From NCBI GenBank assembly GCA_917880725.1, contig OU862902.1, positions 3,325,371-3,389,370 of the forward strand: a DNA stretch of 64,000 bases, read 5' to 3'. The stretch is from Selenia dentaria (taxonomy: Eukaryota > Arthropoda > Insecta > Lepidoptera > Geometridae). The notes under the pieces were generated by a model, which ran no database searches, had not been told where the DNA came from, and saw only the letters and a list, made by a program, of their open reading frames with translations. The translations under genes and the position numbers were made by a program. This document shows positions 1-11,900 of this stretch, piece after piece (positions within the stretch are counted from its first letter, which is position 1; every line of letters begins with the position of its first letter).

Positions 1-34
1 ATAAAAACATACAGTCGAATTGAGTACCTCTTCC
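1..34 (+). repeat. End of dispersed repeat family A
   Basis: The first bases match the end of a repeat seen about nine more times in the window (for example 17720-17990, 33655-33855, 40640-40870), recognisable by ACAGTCGAATTGAGTACCTC followed by a purine-rich run. Only the terminus is inside the window. The family resembles a SINE or LINE 3' end common in Lepidoptera; its class is inferred. Confidence 0.6.
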
Positions 35-565
35 TAAGCAACGATTTTGATTCTATAGGCTAGAATTTGCCTGAAGTTAGAACTATCAAAGACTAGAATT
101 CTTAGCAATAGTCACCATTTCCTTTCGTTAAGCAATGAGAACACGATAATTTTTCGTTCTTATTGCAAAAGTGAAGTTGTATAAAAATGACATTCGCACA
201 CAAGTCTGAACTGTGAAGGATCTATTATGCTGTCAAAATTAAAATCCCACGGCAGCAACCTAATACACGTGTAAAAGATACATCAAATTTTGACAGGGTT
301 ATCAAAATTGATCAGGATACCGTCCGATCTCTCGCAACGACGATTGCTAAGGTGTTGGACAGTTTACTTGATTCGTACTTGAGTCTCAAGTATGCTGTCC
401 AATACTATACGCACCGCAAGACCCCGGTGTATGCCTGTTTCCTGGACCTCTCCAAAGCCTTCGATCTCGTGTCATATGAAGTGCTTTGGAGAAAGCTAGC
501 GGACAGCGTTATACCGGGAGAAATGTTAAGTATCCTTAAGTACTGGTATTCTAACCAATGTTCAG

Positions 566-1288
566 TTAGTGGGTAGACTTAGAATGAAAGTTGATGGGTA
601 CAATATATATCTGTTTATTCCTGCAGCGTATCCACCTTCCACAATGTTCGATTGAAAAAGAATGCGTTCCCATTGCTGCCACTTGGTTTTATATCAGCCT
701 TATAACGAACTACCGCACAAGAATCAAATATGTACTTATTATTACACTCTTGACAATGATGTTCTACAGTTAGACATTGTAAGTAATAAGAAAATACGTG
801 AGCAATTTAAATAATAAACATAATATAATTAGTTACATTATTTAGGTAAAGAATCACTTTATAGTAATTCAGTATAGTTAGAAATGTTAGTGGCGCCACT
901 TATTGTGGCGCCAAAATGGAAATTACAAATTTAAAGGGCCAAATATTAACCAAGAGTTAATAACGAATATTAATATCATATAAGAAATAATAGAAGGTTT
1001 AATTGAATTATCGTAAGAATTAAGATCGTGACGTAAGGTTAGGAACGGAAGTCAGTCGCTAACACCAGACAAATCATGTCAGGTGGGCTTGCCGCGAAGA
1101 GAAGGGTCCGGCAACGGACAGCCACGGCGGGTTCGCGGTCGTGTGGAAAATCTGTCCCGCGTTCCCGCCGAGGGCGGCAGTGACGGAACACCCCGGGGTT
1201 TTGGTGGGTATACGGACTCCCACATAACCACCTACCTCCCCGTGGTAGGTGGTATCCATAAAGGATTTCCCCGAGACAAAAAAAAAAT
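566..1288 (+). mobile_element. Retroelement insertion with poly-A inside the RT relic
   Basis: This block separates two RT pieces that would otherwise join. It ends in an A-run (about 1279-1287) directly before the RT resumes, and similar short words, GTGGGTAGACT and GTGGGCTAACT, lie on the two sides, suggesting a decayed target-site duplication. Its right half is GC-rich with a hairpin (CCACCTACC/GGTAGGTGG near 1230-1252). Its left half is AT-rich with a GTGGCGCC inverted pair near 892-913. It may be a composite of two insertions. Confidence 0.5.
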
Positions 1289-1630
1289 CTGGTGGGCTAA
1301 CTCTCTTTCAGAGGCATATAGGTCGGAGTGCGGGGTGAGACAGGGGGGATTAACCTCTCCTAAACTCTTCAACCTATATGTCAATGAACTTATTGTCGGT
1401 CTCAACAGCATGCGTGTCGGATGCCGCGTGGGTGGTGGTTAGTGTGCATAGCATTAGCTACGCGGACGACATGGTGCTGTTGAGTCCGACAGTTCGTGGT
1501 CTCAGAGAGATGCTTAGACTATGTGAAGCTTATGTCTCTAAGCATGGGCTCGTTTACAATGTAATGAAGAGCGAGTACATGGTCTTTAAGGCCGCCGGAA
1601 AGTGTCCTGAGACTAAACTCAAACTCAATT

Positions 1631-2082
1631 ATTTATTGCAATCATATGTACATTGTATTTTAGATGTTACAGTTATGATAGGAAACATATGACCCTATTT
1701 GGGTGTAGCAATATGGTTTATGAGCGGGCCCATTCATTCAAGTTAGTCAAAATAATTATTAACAAAAATATTAGATGCATGAATCATTCATGAATTAGTA
1801 AAGAAAATTCAGGAAAAAGTTAAAAAGAAAAGCGGGAAAATCTTTTTTCACATACAGCGCCATCTCTGATACATAGCATGTACTACAAACCAATATTTTA
1901 AGTAGATGGCGCCAAACGAAATGTTACATAAAACGAAGCCATCTGGTGGCGAAACGGAGTTCGCAGGGTTTGCTAGTGTATGCTAAAAACAGGATACATC
2001 CGAGAACACTGCCCTGACGGATGGAATTTTTTACTGGTATACATTTTGATTTGATCATATTTATTTACTATTCCACCCATTA
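1631..2082. mobile_element. Second insertion inside the RT relic
   Basis: About 450 bp of AT-rich DNA lies between RT piece 2, which stops after a KLKL stretch, and piece 3, which starts with PITLNG. No coding or terminal-repeat signature is clear, so the element type is unknown; its identity as an insertion rests on interrupting the reading. Confidence 0.45.
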
Positions 2083-2719
2083 CCCTAAATGGCATGAACA
2101 TTAATCGGGTTTTCCAAATCAAATATCTTGGACATTATCTTACCGACGACCAGGCGATGTGGATATAGAACGTGAGCGTAGGGCACTGGCGGTTCGCGGT
2201 AACATGCTGGCCCGTAGGTTCGCCCGCTGTACGGACCCGGTCAAAGTCACGCTCTTCAAGGCGTACTGTCAGGGAATGTACACGGGAGGTCTGTGGGCCA
2301 GTTACACCAAAAAGTCGCTGAATACCCTACGTGTACAGTATAATAACATCTTCAGGATGATGTTGGGACTCCCTCGTTGGTGCAGTGCCTCTGGAATGTT
2401 TGCGCAGACGCATACGGACGAGTTCCGTGCCGTCATTCGCTAGAAAGTCGCGTCATTAATGAGGAGGGTGCGAGGAAGTCACAACAGTATCCTGAAAATC
2501 GTTTCTGAAGACTTACGGGCACCCGTATGGAGGCATTTCGTCACGGTGATGATCGAGTGAGATTGTGGCTCGTTCTATCCTTGGCCGGGCGGACGCCTTT
2601 ATTTTAATTTAATAAAATTGTATAACATTAATTATGTAATTCATATTAAGTTTTATTGCATTTACACTAACCAAATATGGATCCCAATTGTTGTCCAAAT
2701 AAACAAATTTTGAATTTGA

Positions 2720-3075
2720 AAAAATGATCAAAATATTAATGCGCGCTATTTTGCTCGAGCGGTGGGGCCAGTGCCGCAGGGCGCGCTAGGGAGTAGCTCG
2801 CTACGTACAATACCTAAACTCGCGCAGAATAAACGCTCATAAATACCAATAATGTGCACATGGTTGGCTTGGCATGCCATTTCACACTTTTTGATCTTGG
2901 AGTCGGTGCCATCAAAAACTGCCCGAATTTGATGAAATTTGAATGGGACCTTCATTAAATGGGTTATATACTCTACCAAACAAATTTCAAGTATCGGTCC
3001 GAAAATGGCGGAGAAATCTACAGAGAAAAATACAGTCGATCATTTAATCTCCCCCTTTTCGAAGTCGTTTAAAAT
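2720..3075 (+). repeat. Repeat fragments including family A
   Basis: The stretch near 2900-3070 contains the words 'aatttgatgaaatttgaatggg' in degenerate form, a 'cggtccgaaaa' block and 'acagtcgatcatt', the order found in family A copies elsewhere. The 5' part (2750-2890) is a GC-rich segment that I do not recognise. Confidence 0.45.
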
Positions 3076-3154
3076 TTAATAGTGTTCGGAATCAAAACGA
3101 ACTGAATATTAAATCTTGCAGGTTCAAAATTCAGCTGAAGTTTAGTGATACTGG

Positions 3155-3305
3155 TTAACGCTAGATAGCAATGGCGTTGCATTTTAGTAAACTGACTTTC
3201 GTCTACTGTTTGCCGCTAGATGGCGTTGCCATTTAGTAAATGGTTTGACGCTAGATGGCGTTGCAATTTAGTAAATGGTTTGACGCTAGATGGCGTTGCG
3301 GTCGA
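3155..3305 (+). repeat. Short tandem repeat, unit about 35 bp
   Basis: Three to four imperfect copies of a unit built from CTAGATGGCGTTGC followed by ATTTAGTAAATGGTTTGACG lie head to tail. The first copy is the most divergent. Confidence 0.7.
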
Positions 3306-4130
3306 GTTAACTCGCGAAAGCGTTTGATTCACGTACAGAGCCGTTTGTGGTCTACGGTCGATTGTGACTCATAGAGACTTCGAAACATTTTCAAATATTG
3401 ATATTTTTAAAAATTGCAACATTCGTTGCAAATAAATGTATGGAATTCACGCCACGACAGGAGACTGATTGTGGCCAGTCATTTCTGTTCGTCATCTCTT
3501 TCTCACACGGAAGTAGAGGAGTTGTACACTTGTACTAGATAAATTCGAGACTGGGCGCACCTGTTCCTAGTCCATGCAAATACCTGTTCCACATAGTCTT
3601 ACCTAGTATCGCCTACGATTTGCGTAGCGTATTAGTCTTCACATAATACTTTAAAGAATGACTCGATACTTCGATTCGATTCATGAGAGATTTTTGAATC
3701 TTAAATAGTAGACTAGAACAAATAGAGTATAGGTACCTACTAAGTACTTATATTTATTACTACCTACTATTATTTGTTATATGTTCAACTGATATCTTCC
3801 CTTCATACTTTTACAGGATTAGGACTGTCAACATATTATACTTTCAATTTATTCAAAGCGTAGGCTTTGGAAGATATTTATGAGATTTGAATTCACCAAA
3901 TCTACTTTTATAAAAATGTAATCGTATAAATAAAAGAAATGTTTGTTCTAATACCTACATAGGTAAATATAACAAGCACTGCACAAACTGCACTTTAAAT
4001 ATGTATACAATTACTTTTTACTTTCACAAGAATAGGTACTAGTCTGATACTCAATTCTACATGTAACAGGACGACGTATGTATGTATTGCATCGTCTCAC
4101 TTCAACCGGACTTCAGCTTCGGCTTCAACG

Positions 4131-4133
<3 letters not shown>
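3306..4133. other. No gene seen
   Basis: AT-rich sequence without a convincing open frame, splice-bounded exon or terminal inverted repeat. I see nothing I can name here. Confidence 0.5.

Positions 4134-4200
<67 letters not shown>
4134..4200 (+). repeat. (GA)n microsatellite
   Basis: About 33 uninterrupted GA dinucleotides. Open frames through it (poly Ser-Leu on the minus strand) are artefacts of the repeat. Confidence 0.98.
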
Positions 4201-4203
<3 letters not shown>

Positions 4204-4430
4204 TAGTACACACAAACCGTTTTTTACAATAATTGTATGCTGATTGTTGCACTTCATCATTTCCATCGAAATCTGTTCTACAACCATTCAATATTTTATT
4301 TGTGTTTTTACATGTCTTGGCGTCATCCTACAACCGGGGTAAACAGTAACTCTGGATATCGGTGACGCCAAGAGTATAGATTTATAATTATATATATATA
4401 TATATATTGGATGCAACCCCATCTATTACG

Positions 4431-4690
4431 TATAATAGGTTAGGTTGGGAAGTGAGTCATCCGCATTGACAGTGATCCTGATACAGTGGCAAACGCTCCA
4501 TGACACCCAAGCATTGCCGTAAGGGCCAACACGCCTGGGATAGGAAACCAGGTACGCATACGCATACGATCACCAGCCGCATGGGATAGTCAGGCCCGTC
4601 CTCACCTCTCCCACCGGCTTACACGTTAGCGAGACTCCCTGAAGGAAGCCCGCATATTTGGGGGTTTCCCCCCACAGGCCTCCACGCCAA
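4431..4690 (+). repeat. Probable non-LTR retroelement 3' end
   Basis: A GC-richer block in AT-rich flanks, with CATGACACCCAAGCATTGCC, a tandem ACGCATACGCATACG and a terminal hairpin around GGGGGTTTCCCCCC. A (TA)n run lies just upstream at 4389-4406. This pattern resembles the 3' untranslated end of a lepidopteran LINE; that is inference. Confidence 0.4.
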
Positions 4691-4936
4691 TTGTATATAA
4701 ACATATTTGTACATATATCTTCAAGCTTTTTAATTATCAGTGATTTGTGTTCACTGCACTCTATAAAACTATAATCTATTACAATTGCAAATATTGTTTT
4801 TAAATAAAGTTTTATGTTGGTTATTTTGAGTCTTTTTTAATAATTAGTGTAACTATATCTTGTATAGTGGATAACACTTTATAGGGGCAAAAGAGGGATA
4901 TGTTAGTCACTTTTTGTCTGTAAAATATTCTCTTAA

Positions 4937-5377
4937 GGCGCGGTCCAACCCCAATTTTAAAATAATTTACGATGCTTTACGTAAGGTTGAAAATCGCTTG
5001 TTAGATTGGACGATGTAATGCGAAAATGCGTTAATTTTGAACGTTTTCTTTATATTTTACGATATATACTAATACAATTGAAAAAACTGCTGGTTACTAC
5101 TTTAGCACTATATGTTTGGCTATGTATTACCTAAAAAATAATATAGTGTTATCGCTGAAAATTCTGAGAGTTTGGACGTGAAAGTTTATTTTTATGCACC
5201 TATTTAGGTTTTTTTTCTGCAGAGAGCGAGTAATATTTATGAATTTGTTCGGTTATTACACTTTGCCTGTTCCTTTTGTAACCTAAGTTTTTTTTTCATA
5301 GATTATTATCGATCTGTTTCGTTACACTCGATGTTTAAAGATTCTGCTTTTTACTATTATCAGGATACGACCGCGCC
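4937..5377. mobile_element. piggyBac-like MITE with TTAA target duplication
   Basis: TTAA (4933-4936) followed by GGCGCGGTC at the left and GACCGCGCC followed by TTAA (5378-5381) at the right make a perfect 13-bp inverted pair including the target site. TTAA duplication and a short terminal repeat are the signature of the piggyBac superfamily. The 441-bp interior has no transposase, so it is non-autonomous. Confidence 0.7.
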
Positions 5378-5479
5378 TTAATCGTAATGTGCTCGATATT
5401 TCATTGCTGTAAAAACTGTTACTACATTTTTTACAGTTTGTTACTTTTAATACGTAGCCTGTCGCATATTCCAATTGTG

Positions 5480-6140
5480 CCTTTATTTTTGGATCACCTT
5501 TTTAACATTCGCTATCGATGATCTTGTGATCACAGGTCACATCTTCAAAGTCAATTTCCATTGCGGAACTTGGCATAACATTTTTCTTACAATTTTTTTT
5601 AATCCTCTAAAGCTACGGCATTTATCAACTTAACAATTATAACCTGGTGAATGGGTACTACTTAAATTATTTATAAGTAAAGATGCAAAGGCTGCTTCAA
5701 AGCCAGCAAATGTTGGAGAAATGTTTCTTTAACCATGACTATGAATGCAACCAAAGAAGTTTTCCAAAGGGTCCTGATTAAAGTGCCTCATCAAAATAGA
5801 TGCAATGTTATGCTTTTTAAAAAGTACATTCATAATGTATTCTATATTTTCAATGGTTTGTAGCCATTTTTTATAGAGGGTACAGAACGTGATTTATTGT
5901 TACCATTGACAAATTTCATTGAATGTAGTGTTTGTTTTGTTTCTTTCCATAATTTGATATGGCTTGATTGGCGTGTTACAGGTGCCAGTAAGAGTTTCCC
6001 AGTTCTTTTCTTGCAATTTTCATAGATTCCATTAATAGAGTCAAATCAATTATCAAAAAATATGAATATACTGGCAGTATCTTGGCATTCTGTCGGTAAT
6101 TCTCTAATACCTACAACAACAAATGAAACCATTATTGTAA
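5480..6140 (-). pseudogene. P-element-like (THAP9-type) transposase relic
   Basis: Translating the minus strand in shifting frames gives, in the order expected for the C-terminal half of a P-element transposase: a FDSING-like motif near 6030, then IKLWKET, PSIKNGYKPL, MRHFNQDPLENFFGCIHSHG near 5800-5740, then FEAAFASLLINNLSSTHSPG near 5700-5640. The NQDPLENFFG and LLINNL..HSPG blocks are the most diagnostic. Stops and frameshifts interrupt it and no THAP domain or terminal repeats were found. It lies next to the TTAA-flanked MITE but is unrelated to it. Confidence 0.7.
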
Positions 6141-6224
6141 TGTTATTTAAAGTCAAATTGAAAGAGGTGAAATATCTGAAAAAAAAACGGCGGAGTGCAG
6201 GTTTATGTTCTTAATTACGTATTA

Positions 6225-6345
6225 CTTGCTGACCCGCAAGTGGCTTCGCTCGCTCGGTGTTGGTGTAGTAGTGTAGTTGAAGCGCCACTTTGGTCAAGTC
6301 CTGGGTTCGATACCCGGGTCGGACAGTTATGGGTTTCTCTGACAA
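6225..6345 (+). repeat. tRNA-related SINE fragment
   Basis: The segment CCTGGGTTCGATACCCGGGT forms a T-arm with a good RNA polymerase III B box, preceded by a rearranged body with no normal cloverleaf. That is typical of a tRNA-derived SINE rather than a functional tRNA. Confidence 0.6.
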
Positions 6346-6763
6346 ACGTTAAAACAGATTTATATATTTGAGATAGAAAACTATCGCGAGTTATGTACAT
6401 AATTACGCTTTAATTAGATTTATATAACAATACAATACAATACAATAATACTTAATTGAACACCAAGCTTATAAATGAGAGAACTAAGAGTAGTTTACAA
6501 AACAGGTTGTACAATGGGCGGCCTTATCGCTATAAGCAATTTCTTACAGGCAACCTTGGGATGGATAGTAATTAATATAAATTTGAATAGGCGCATAGTG
6601 GTGTAAAACGGTAATAATTAAGCAATATAACTTAGTGCATGGATCATTTTAAAATAATTTGTCACCATATAACTTTTTTAAGTATATTGTTTATTCATAC
6701 ACAATCAAATATATCCATAAATAAATAACACATACATAAACAAGATAGGTACAATACATATTA

Positions 6764-6787
6764 ATATATATATATATATATATATAT
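6764..6787. repeat. (TA)n microsatellite
   Basis: Simple alternating TA run of about 12 units. Confidence 0.95.
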
Positions 6788-7134
6788 TATATACCGATAA
6801 GGAACCTGCGTAATTTGCAAAACTTCCGCAATAAACTTAAGAGCTTTATATTCGATCACCAAAAAAGTGAAGCCATTTTGGTTAATGACACCAGTGCAAT
6901 ATAAAATTATAAATTATAATGATAGTAATATTATATAAATTTGTGTATTTCTATTTACTTGTTACTAGATAGTTATTTCTATTATTTTGTATTTTTTAGT
7001 TTTATTATTTCCATTACGAAGTCTTTGTAGGTACATCCGGACATTCGTACCCTGCTTGCCTATTTGTTTTTATATAGTATTCTATTCAGTATTTAAAGTG
7101 TTGTGTTTATTTTGTTTTGTATTCTTACAAAATC

Positions 7135-7345
7135 CGCTCGATGCAGTCGTGTGTGACGTCACCGCCAGCCCCAACGGAAGACCAGCGCTGGTTGTTTCAA
7201 CGCAATCAGCTTTATGCTGAGTTGGGGCTGTGTTGTAGTGAAACAATAGATTGTGTAGTGTTAATTTTATGTATATTTTAGGCAAAATGTCATATTGTTT
7301 TTCATCAACAAATATATTTTTCTTTCTTTCTTTCTTTCTTTCTAT
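7135..7345 (+). repeat. Retroelement 3' end with (TTTC)n tail
   Basis: Contains CAATCAGCTTTATGCTGAGT, related to a module found again at 28711-28800, 38704-38745 and, in reverse, 51545-51720. It ends in a TTTC microsatellite near 7319-7342, as does the 28.7-kb copy. A shared 3' end with a simple-repeat tail indicates a LINE/SINE family. Confidence 0.65.
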
Positions 7346-7580
7346 TAGGTATATAAAAAAGTACAGAGGCCGTAGCACAAATAATTTGTGAAAAAGTTTT
7401 CATATCGTAAGCGTCAACCCATCACGCTTCCGTGTAATAATTTGTTATGTATGTACACAATGTTAACTTTTGTTATTTCATTTTGATTTTAATTGTTAAT
7501 TGTATTTTATTTATGATTCTACCGTGACACCGTGGCTAATTGTAATTCTGTGACGTATAGGTACTATCATTATCAATAAA

Positions 7581-8111
7581 CGATATTAAAAAATATTTAG
7601 TGACACTTCCGCTGAAAAGAAAACAATGATTTGGACCTATTTGGGGGCGTGCACCACCCTCCCTCCCGCATAAAATGCTAATAGGAATAATACAAAATAA
7701 AAAACACAAGAAACCCCAAATAAACCAAAACCGATTCGACACGTGTTTCGCCTCTACACGAGGCATCCTCAGGAGATGTTGACTCGTCGAGTCTAGCCGC
7801 TCGTTTCGTTCTCGCAAATCATTGTTTTCTTTTCAGCGTGTACACGTCCCAAAATAACCCGCAAGTGGTCTTTGTTTAACCGAAGTTAACAATGAAACAC
7901 TTTTGTATTGCGAATGAAGACATTTTTATTTGTCATTAAACTTAATTAAGTTACATGTCGGATAATTCTACCACCGCGATTCAGCCTACTGAGCTCGCAG
8001 CACAACGCCATCTATGATGCGATCATGACACTATTACAAATATTGGAATGCTTGCTTGTTCAGATTCAAACCCAAACACAGCGGAAGTGTCACTAAATAT
8101 TTTTTAATATG
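7581..8111. mobile_element. MITE family B, long copy
   Basis: The left end CGATATTAAAAAATATTTAG followed by TGACACTTCCGCTGAAAA is repeated inverted at 8084-8111. The interior holds a TCGACACGTGTTTCGCCTCT block and a CTTTTCAGC-type internal repeat. Related copies: 10966-11101 (terminal repeats only), a fragment at 39780-39830, and a large piece at 63670-64000. No transposase is encoded; the open frames here are chance. Confidence 0.7.
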
Positions 8112-8321
8112 GTTTTTTGATAATGGATTTGGAAAGTAACGCCTGAATCAATAAATTAACTATCACTATCAATAAATGATATCGTACTGTAGGATCAGTT
8201 GGTAAATAAATAAATTAGATTTACAATGTTATACACAAATTAAAAGGTAATGACTAGCAGCCTTCAGACATGTAATGCTTAAATAATTAGAATTAGAATT
8301 ATTTATTGACCATATATGATC

Positions 8322-8512
8322 GTTTTTTGACAGCTTTGTATTTGACAGCACAATCATGCAATTTTAGGTCTTATGCTCAGTTGAGTGTTCGAATAGGGTA
8401 TGGGCAAAAGTGGTAAAAGTTGAAAAAATAATGTTTTTGAGCTTTACGAACACTTTAACAAAAGAGCCATCAATGACAACACCACCAAAGCCATAAAAGC
8501 TAAACGAACTGT
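8322..8512 (+). mobile_element. MITE family C, truncated copy
   Basis: Shares the order 'tttgacagc', 'ttttaggtcttatgctcagttg', 'gagctttacgaac', 'aaaagagccatcaatgaca' and a terminal AAAAGCTAAACGAAC with copies at 26545-27200, 43338-43500 and 45540-45910. The left half is missing here. Confidence 0.65.
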
Positions 8513-8803
8513 TATGAACAAACTTAATATGTAAGTAATCGCTATGTAAGCTATATCTACGTCGTATAAAACTGTTTTTCATAATTATTCAGGCAGTCAA
8601 ACTCAAACTTTCGTCCAGTACATATCTATTGTTTCTCTATATATTTTATGTAAATCAACAGCTGTGCAGTGAAATTATAATTTAGTTTTCAGCTAATAAA
8701 AGTGTTTTTTTTAAAAGGACCCACAGCGCGCCATCCTAACAGAACGCACCTATAGAACCTCCGTATTTGAAGTCGATTAAAGCGGTTTTATTTGTTGTTT
8801 CAG

Positions 8804-8902
8804 GCTGAGGAACACAGTTCGGGAAAACAGCGAGGCTCGGGCACCCGTAACGCGACGCTACAGTGTGCGAGATGCCCTTTCCGGGGTACCGTGCATTCGC
8901 AG
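8804..8902 (+). CDS. Zinc-finger gene, first exon in window
   Basis: Acceptor TTTGTTGTTTCAG and donor CAG|GTAAAT bound 33 codons in phase 0. It encodes a Ser/Gly/Arg-rich lead-in and the cysteine half of a C2H2 finger (CARCPFRGTVHSQ); the histidines come from the next exon. Confidence 0.85.
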
Positions 8903-11900
8903 GTAAATACTATATCAATGTATCTATATCTGGATGACCTAGCTTCGCTCGTAAGTATAAATTCAAAATTCAATACGTTTATTTCGACACAAAAAAGTAT
9001 TACACAGTTATGGTGAATCCATAGCCTCCCGAACTAGTATACACTGTGTTTCAGGAGACAGACAATTGATTTTCTTTGTCTAACCTCAAACAACTCATTG
9101 GCTTAGCGTTGCTTACCAACGCCATCTATTATCAAGTAGCTGCATTGTTGATGTGTCGGTAAAACAGTTTAGTTGTTGATTAAGCTGATGCCATACTGAT
9201 AGTGTAGCAGTTTTTCATTGCCAGAACACATGGATAAAACGACGTTTTCTAAGAATGAAGCCCAGCTAGATCGATTTATCGCCCTCGAAACCGATGTGAA
9301 AAGCATGCAGGGCAAACTAAACTTCATGAAAATTTTTAGAGCCTTTTCCGAGATTCAGATTGTATATATGAAAGAATTGCACGTTTAAGGCCCACTTGCA
9401 CGTTTGCTCGGGTTGAATAAATAAGTCTACGAGTTTGTAAACTAGCGTTAGTCATATCAATTTTTTACTCTCATTGTGCCTTGCACGACTATATAAGATC
9501 ACCGGTTTTGCTAAACTGACATTTCTCATCTTAAGATGGAAACATTGAATTGTCTATGCGCTTATATTGTAACCTGACCAATAATGAATGAATCGAAAAA
9601 AAAAGTTAATCAGTTAATCTATCTCTTTGGCACTACAGTACAATGTATATAGACTTTCTTGTTTATCCTTTGTTGTATGAAACTTGACGACTTTTTATTC
9701 TATACGTATTGTCTCTTGTCATTTCGTCCAAAGAGTACATTATACAGCAGAACGTAACCTCAATTTGAATTGACACAAAACTTCACTAACCCCAGCTAAA
9801 GACTTAACCCTCCCACATTGCTGGGTTTAATATTTCAATAAATAACCTTAGATTTACTCCTAACCTTTAATGGTGCAAGATAAATTAATTATAAAACCCC
9901 GTTTTAGCAGTTGACTCTGAGTTATTGAAGGTAACTCTGGAACGTGCAAATGGGCCTAAAAGTATTTAGATTAGATACTATTTGCGACCTGCGGTTTCGC
10001 CCGCGTGGTGATTGATGATGATGATGATGATGATGAAAAGTATCCTCTGTGTTAATGCATTGCCTCAACTACCTGCATATCAAATTTTTGTCCTGCTGTT
10101 TCAAGTAACAAAAATACAAATACACTGACACAACAATATTAAAAATATATATCATTAGAGTATGAAAACTATCGTGAGTATCACACATTATACTAATACA
10201 AAGATATCGGCTTCACTCACTTGGTATTATGTCGGTTTAATTTATTTATTAATTGATCTAATAATGTCATAAGACAATTACAATTAAATCACAATTATAC
10301 AAAGAACACAACAGAAGACACACATACTAAATAATTCACAAAGTAATAAAAACAATATAAATATGTATAAATAATATATATAAATGTAAATACAAATTAT
10401 ACATACATAAAATCACGCCTCTTTCCCGTAGGGGTGGGGTAGGCAGAGACCACGGATTTCCACATACTACGATCCTGACATATCTCTTTCGCTTCATCTA
10501 TACTCATCAATCCTTTCATACATAAGCGTCGGTGTAGGGTACTTTTGACCTGGCCTTTTTTCAGAACGTCTTCAATCTGATTTCGGAACGATCGCCTAGG
10601 TCTTCCCCTTCCAACACTTCCGTTTACTTGTCCCATGTATACCTGTTTAGTCATTCTCATTTCATTCATTCTCTCCACATGTTCAAACCATCTTAACATA
10701 CCCTTCTCGATTTTTGTCACTACACCCTCATTCACACTACATCGTTCCCTTATTACACTATTCCTTATCCTGTCACTCCGTTTCACTCCAATCATGCTCC
10801 TCAGTGCTCTCATCTCCACAGCATTTATTCTACTTTCATGCTTTTTCTGCCACACCCAACTTTCACTACCATACATCAGTGTCGGAACCAACACTCCCCC
10901 ATGAACAGCCAGACGAGCCTTTTTAGACACCTTCTGACTGTTCATACAAATTATGTAAAAAAAAACGATATTAAAAAATATTTAGTGACACTTCCGCTGA
11001 AAAAAACAATGATTTTGGCCTATTTGGGGGTGTGCAAAATGATAGGCCAAAATCATTGTTTTTTTTTCAGCGGAAGTGTCACTAAATATTTTTTAATATC
11101 GTTTTTTGATAATGGATTTCCGCAAAGTAACGCCTGAATCAATAAATTAACAAATTATGCATTTGAGATTGATGACCAGTCATGAAATAAATTAAGGTTA
11201 ACCTCAAATGAGTTGTCAGGGCTTCTTACATTACTATTCCATTGGTCAGGTACATTTTCACAATATTTCCTACAACGCGGTCACATTAACTAGACGCTTG
11301 ACCATGTGACATCATTTTGGCGCTCAAGTACGGTGTGCAAAAAATACCGGCCTAATAAAGTGGCCTTTATTAAGATCGAGTAAAAATTGATTAAAAATTA
11401 AGTTTGTTAAATTAATAAAAAATATTTATTTATTTTGAAAGGTAATATACAACTACATATTCTGTGAAAATTTAAGGTGTCTACCTGTTACCGTTATTAA
11501 TATTGAGCATAAAGCCAAATTATCGACACGTGTATCGGTAACAAAGATGATGACCGTACTGACACTTGCCGGGCGAGAAAAGGGAATGCGGGGGGAAGCG
11601 GGCGGGGACCCGCATTCCAGCGATTCGTCGAGTTAATGTGACCGCGTTGTAATATCTATGATCATGTTTCTCCAATCGTCAAAAAATAAATCACAATCAG
11701 GAGCAAGGCAAGCTCATTGAGATGGCGGCGTATGCGGATAAGCGGCGACATCGAGCGCGCCACAGTGCTAGTTAAGTCCGACGACGTTTTGAACGTATAA
11801 GACGTTCTTCTTCAGGGAGTGTTCACGCCCCAGCCACGGTGCGGGCAGGAGTCTACACCGCGGCCCCGGCCTCGATGTAGACTCCAGGTAACGGCTGTGG

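Larger units (their letters stand above)
301..2640 (+). pseudogene. Non-LTR retrotransposon RT relic, split by two insertions
   Basis: Three collinear pieces of one reverse transcriptase can be read. Piece 1 (301-565) has the RT palm motif ACFLDLSKAFDLVSYEVLW. Piece 2 (about 1289-1630) has GVRQGGLTSPKLFNLYVNEL and, after a frameshift near 1440, the catalytic box SYADDMVLL. Piece 3 (about 2083-2600) carries the region after the catalytic box (YLGHYLTDD, then LARRF and LGLPRWCSASGMF) and ends in an A/T-rich tail. Stops, frameshifts and loss of the endonuclease and 5' part make it dead. The order of motifs is typical of non-LTR elements; I do not assign a clade. Confidence 0.85.

Noticed and set aside
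4097..4291. Minus-strand frames with long Ser-Leu runs
   Set aside because: They are translations of the (GA)n microsatellite.
7082..7378. 98-codon minus frame
   Set aside because: Covers a retroelement 3' tail and its TTTC microsatellite (Lys/Glu run).
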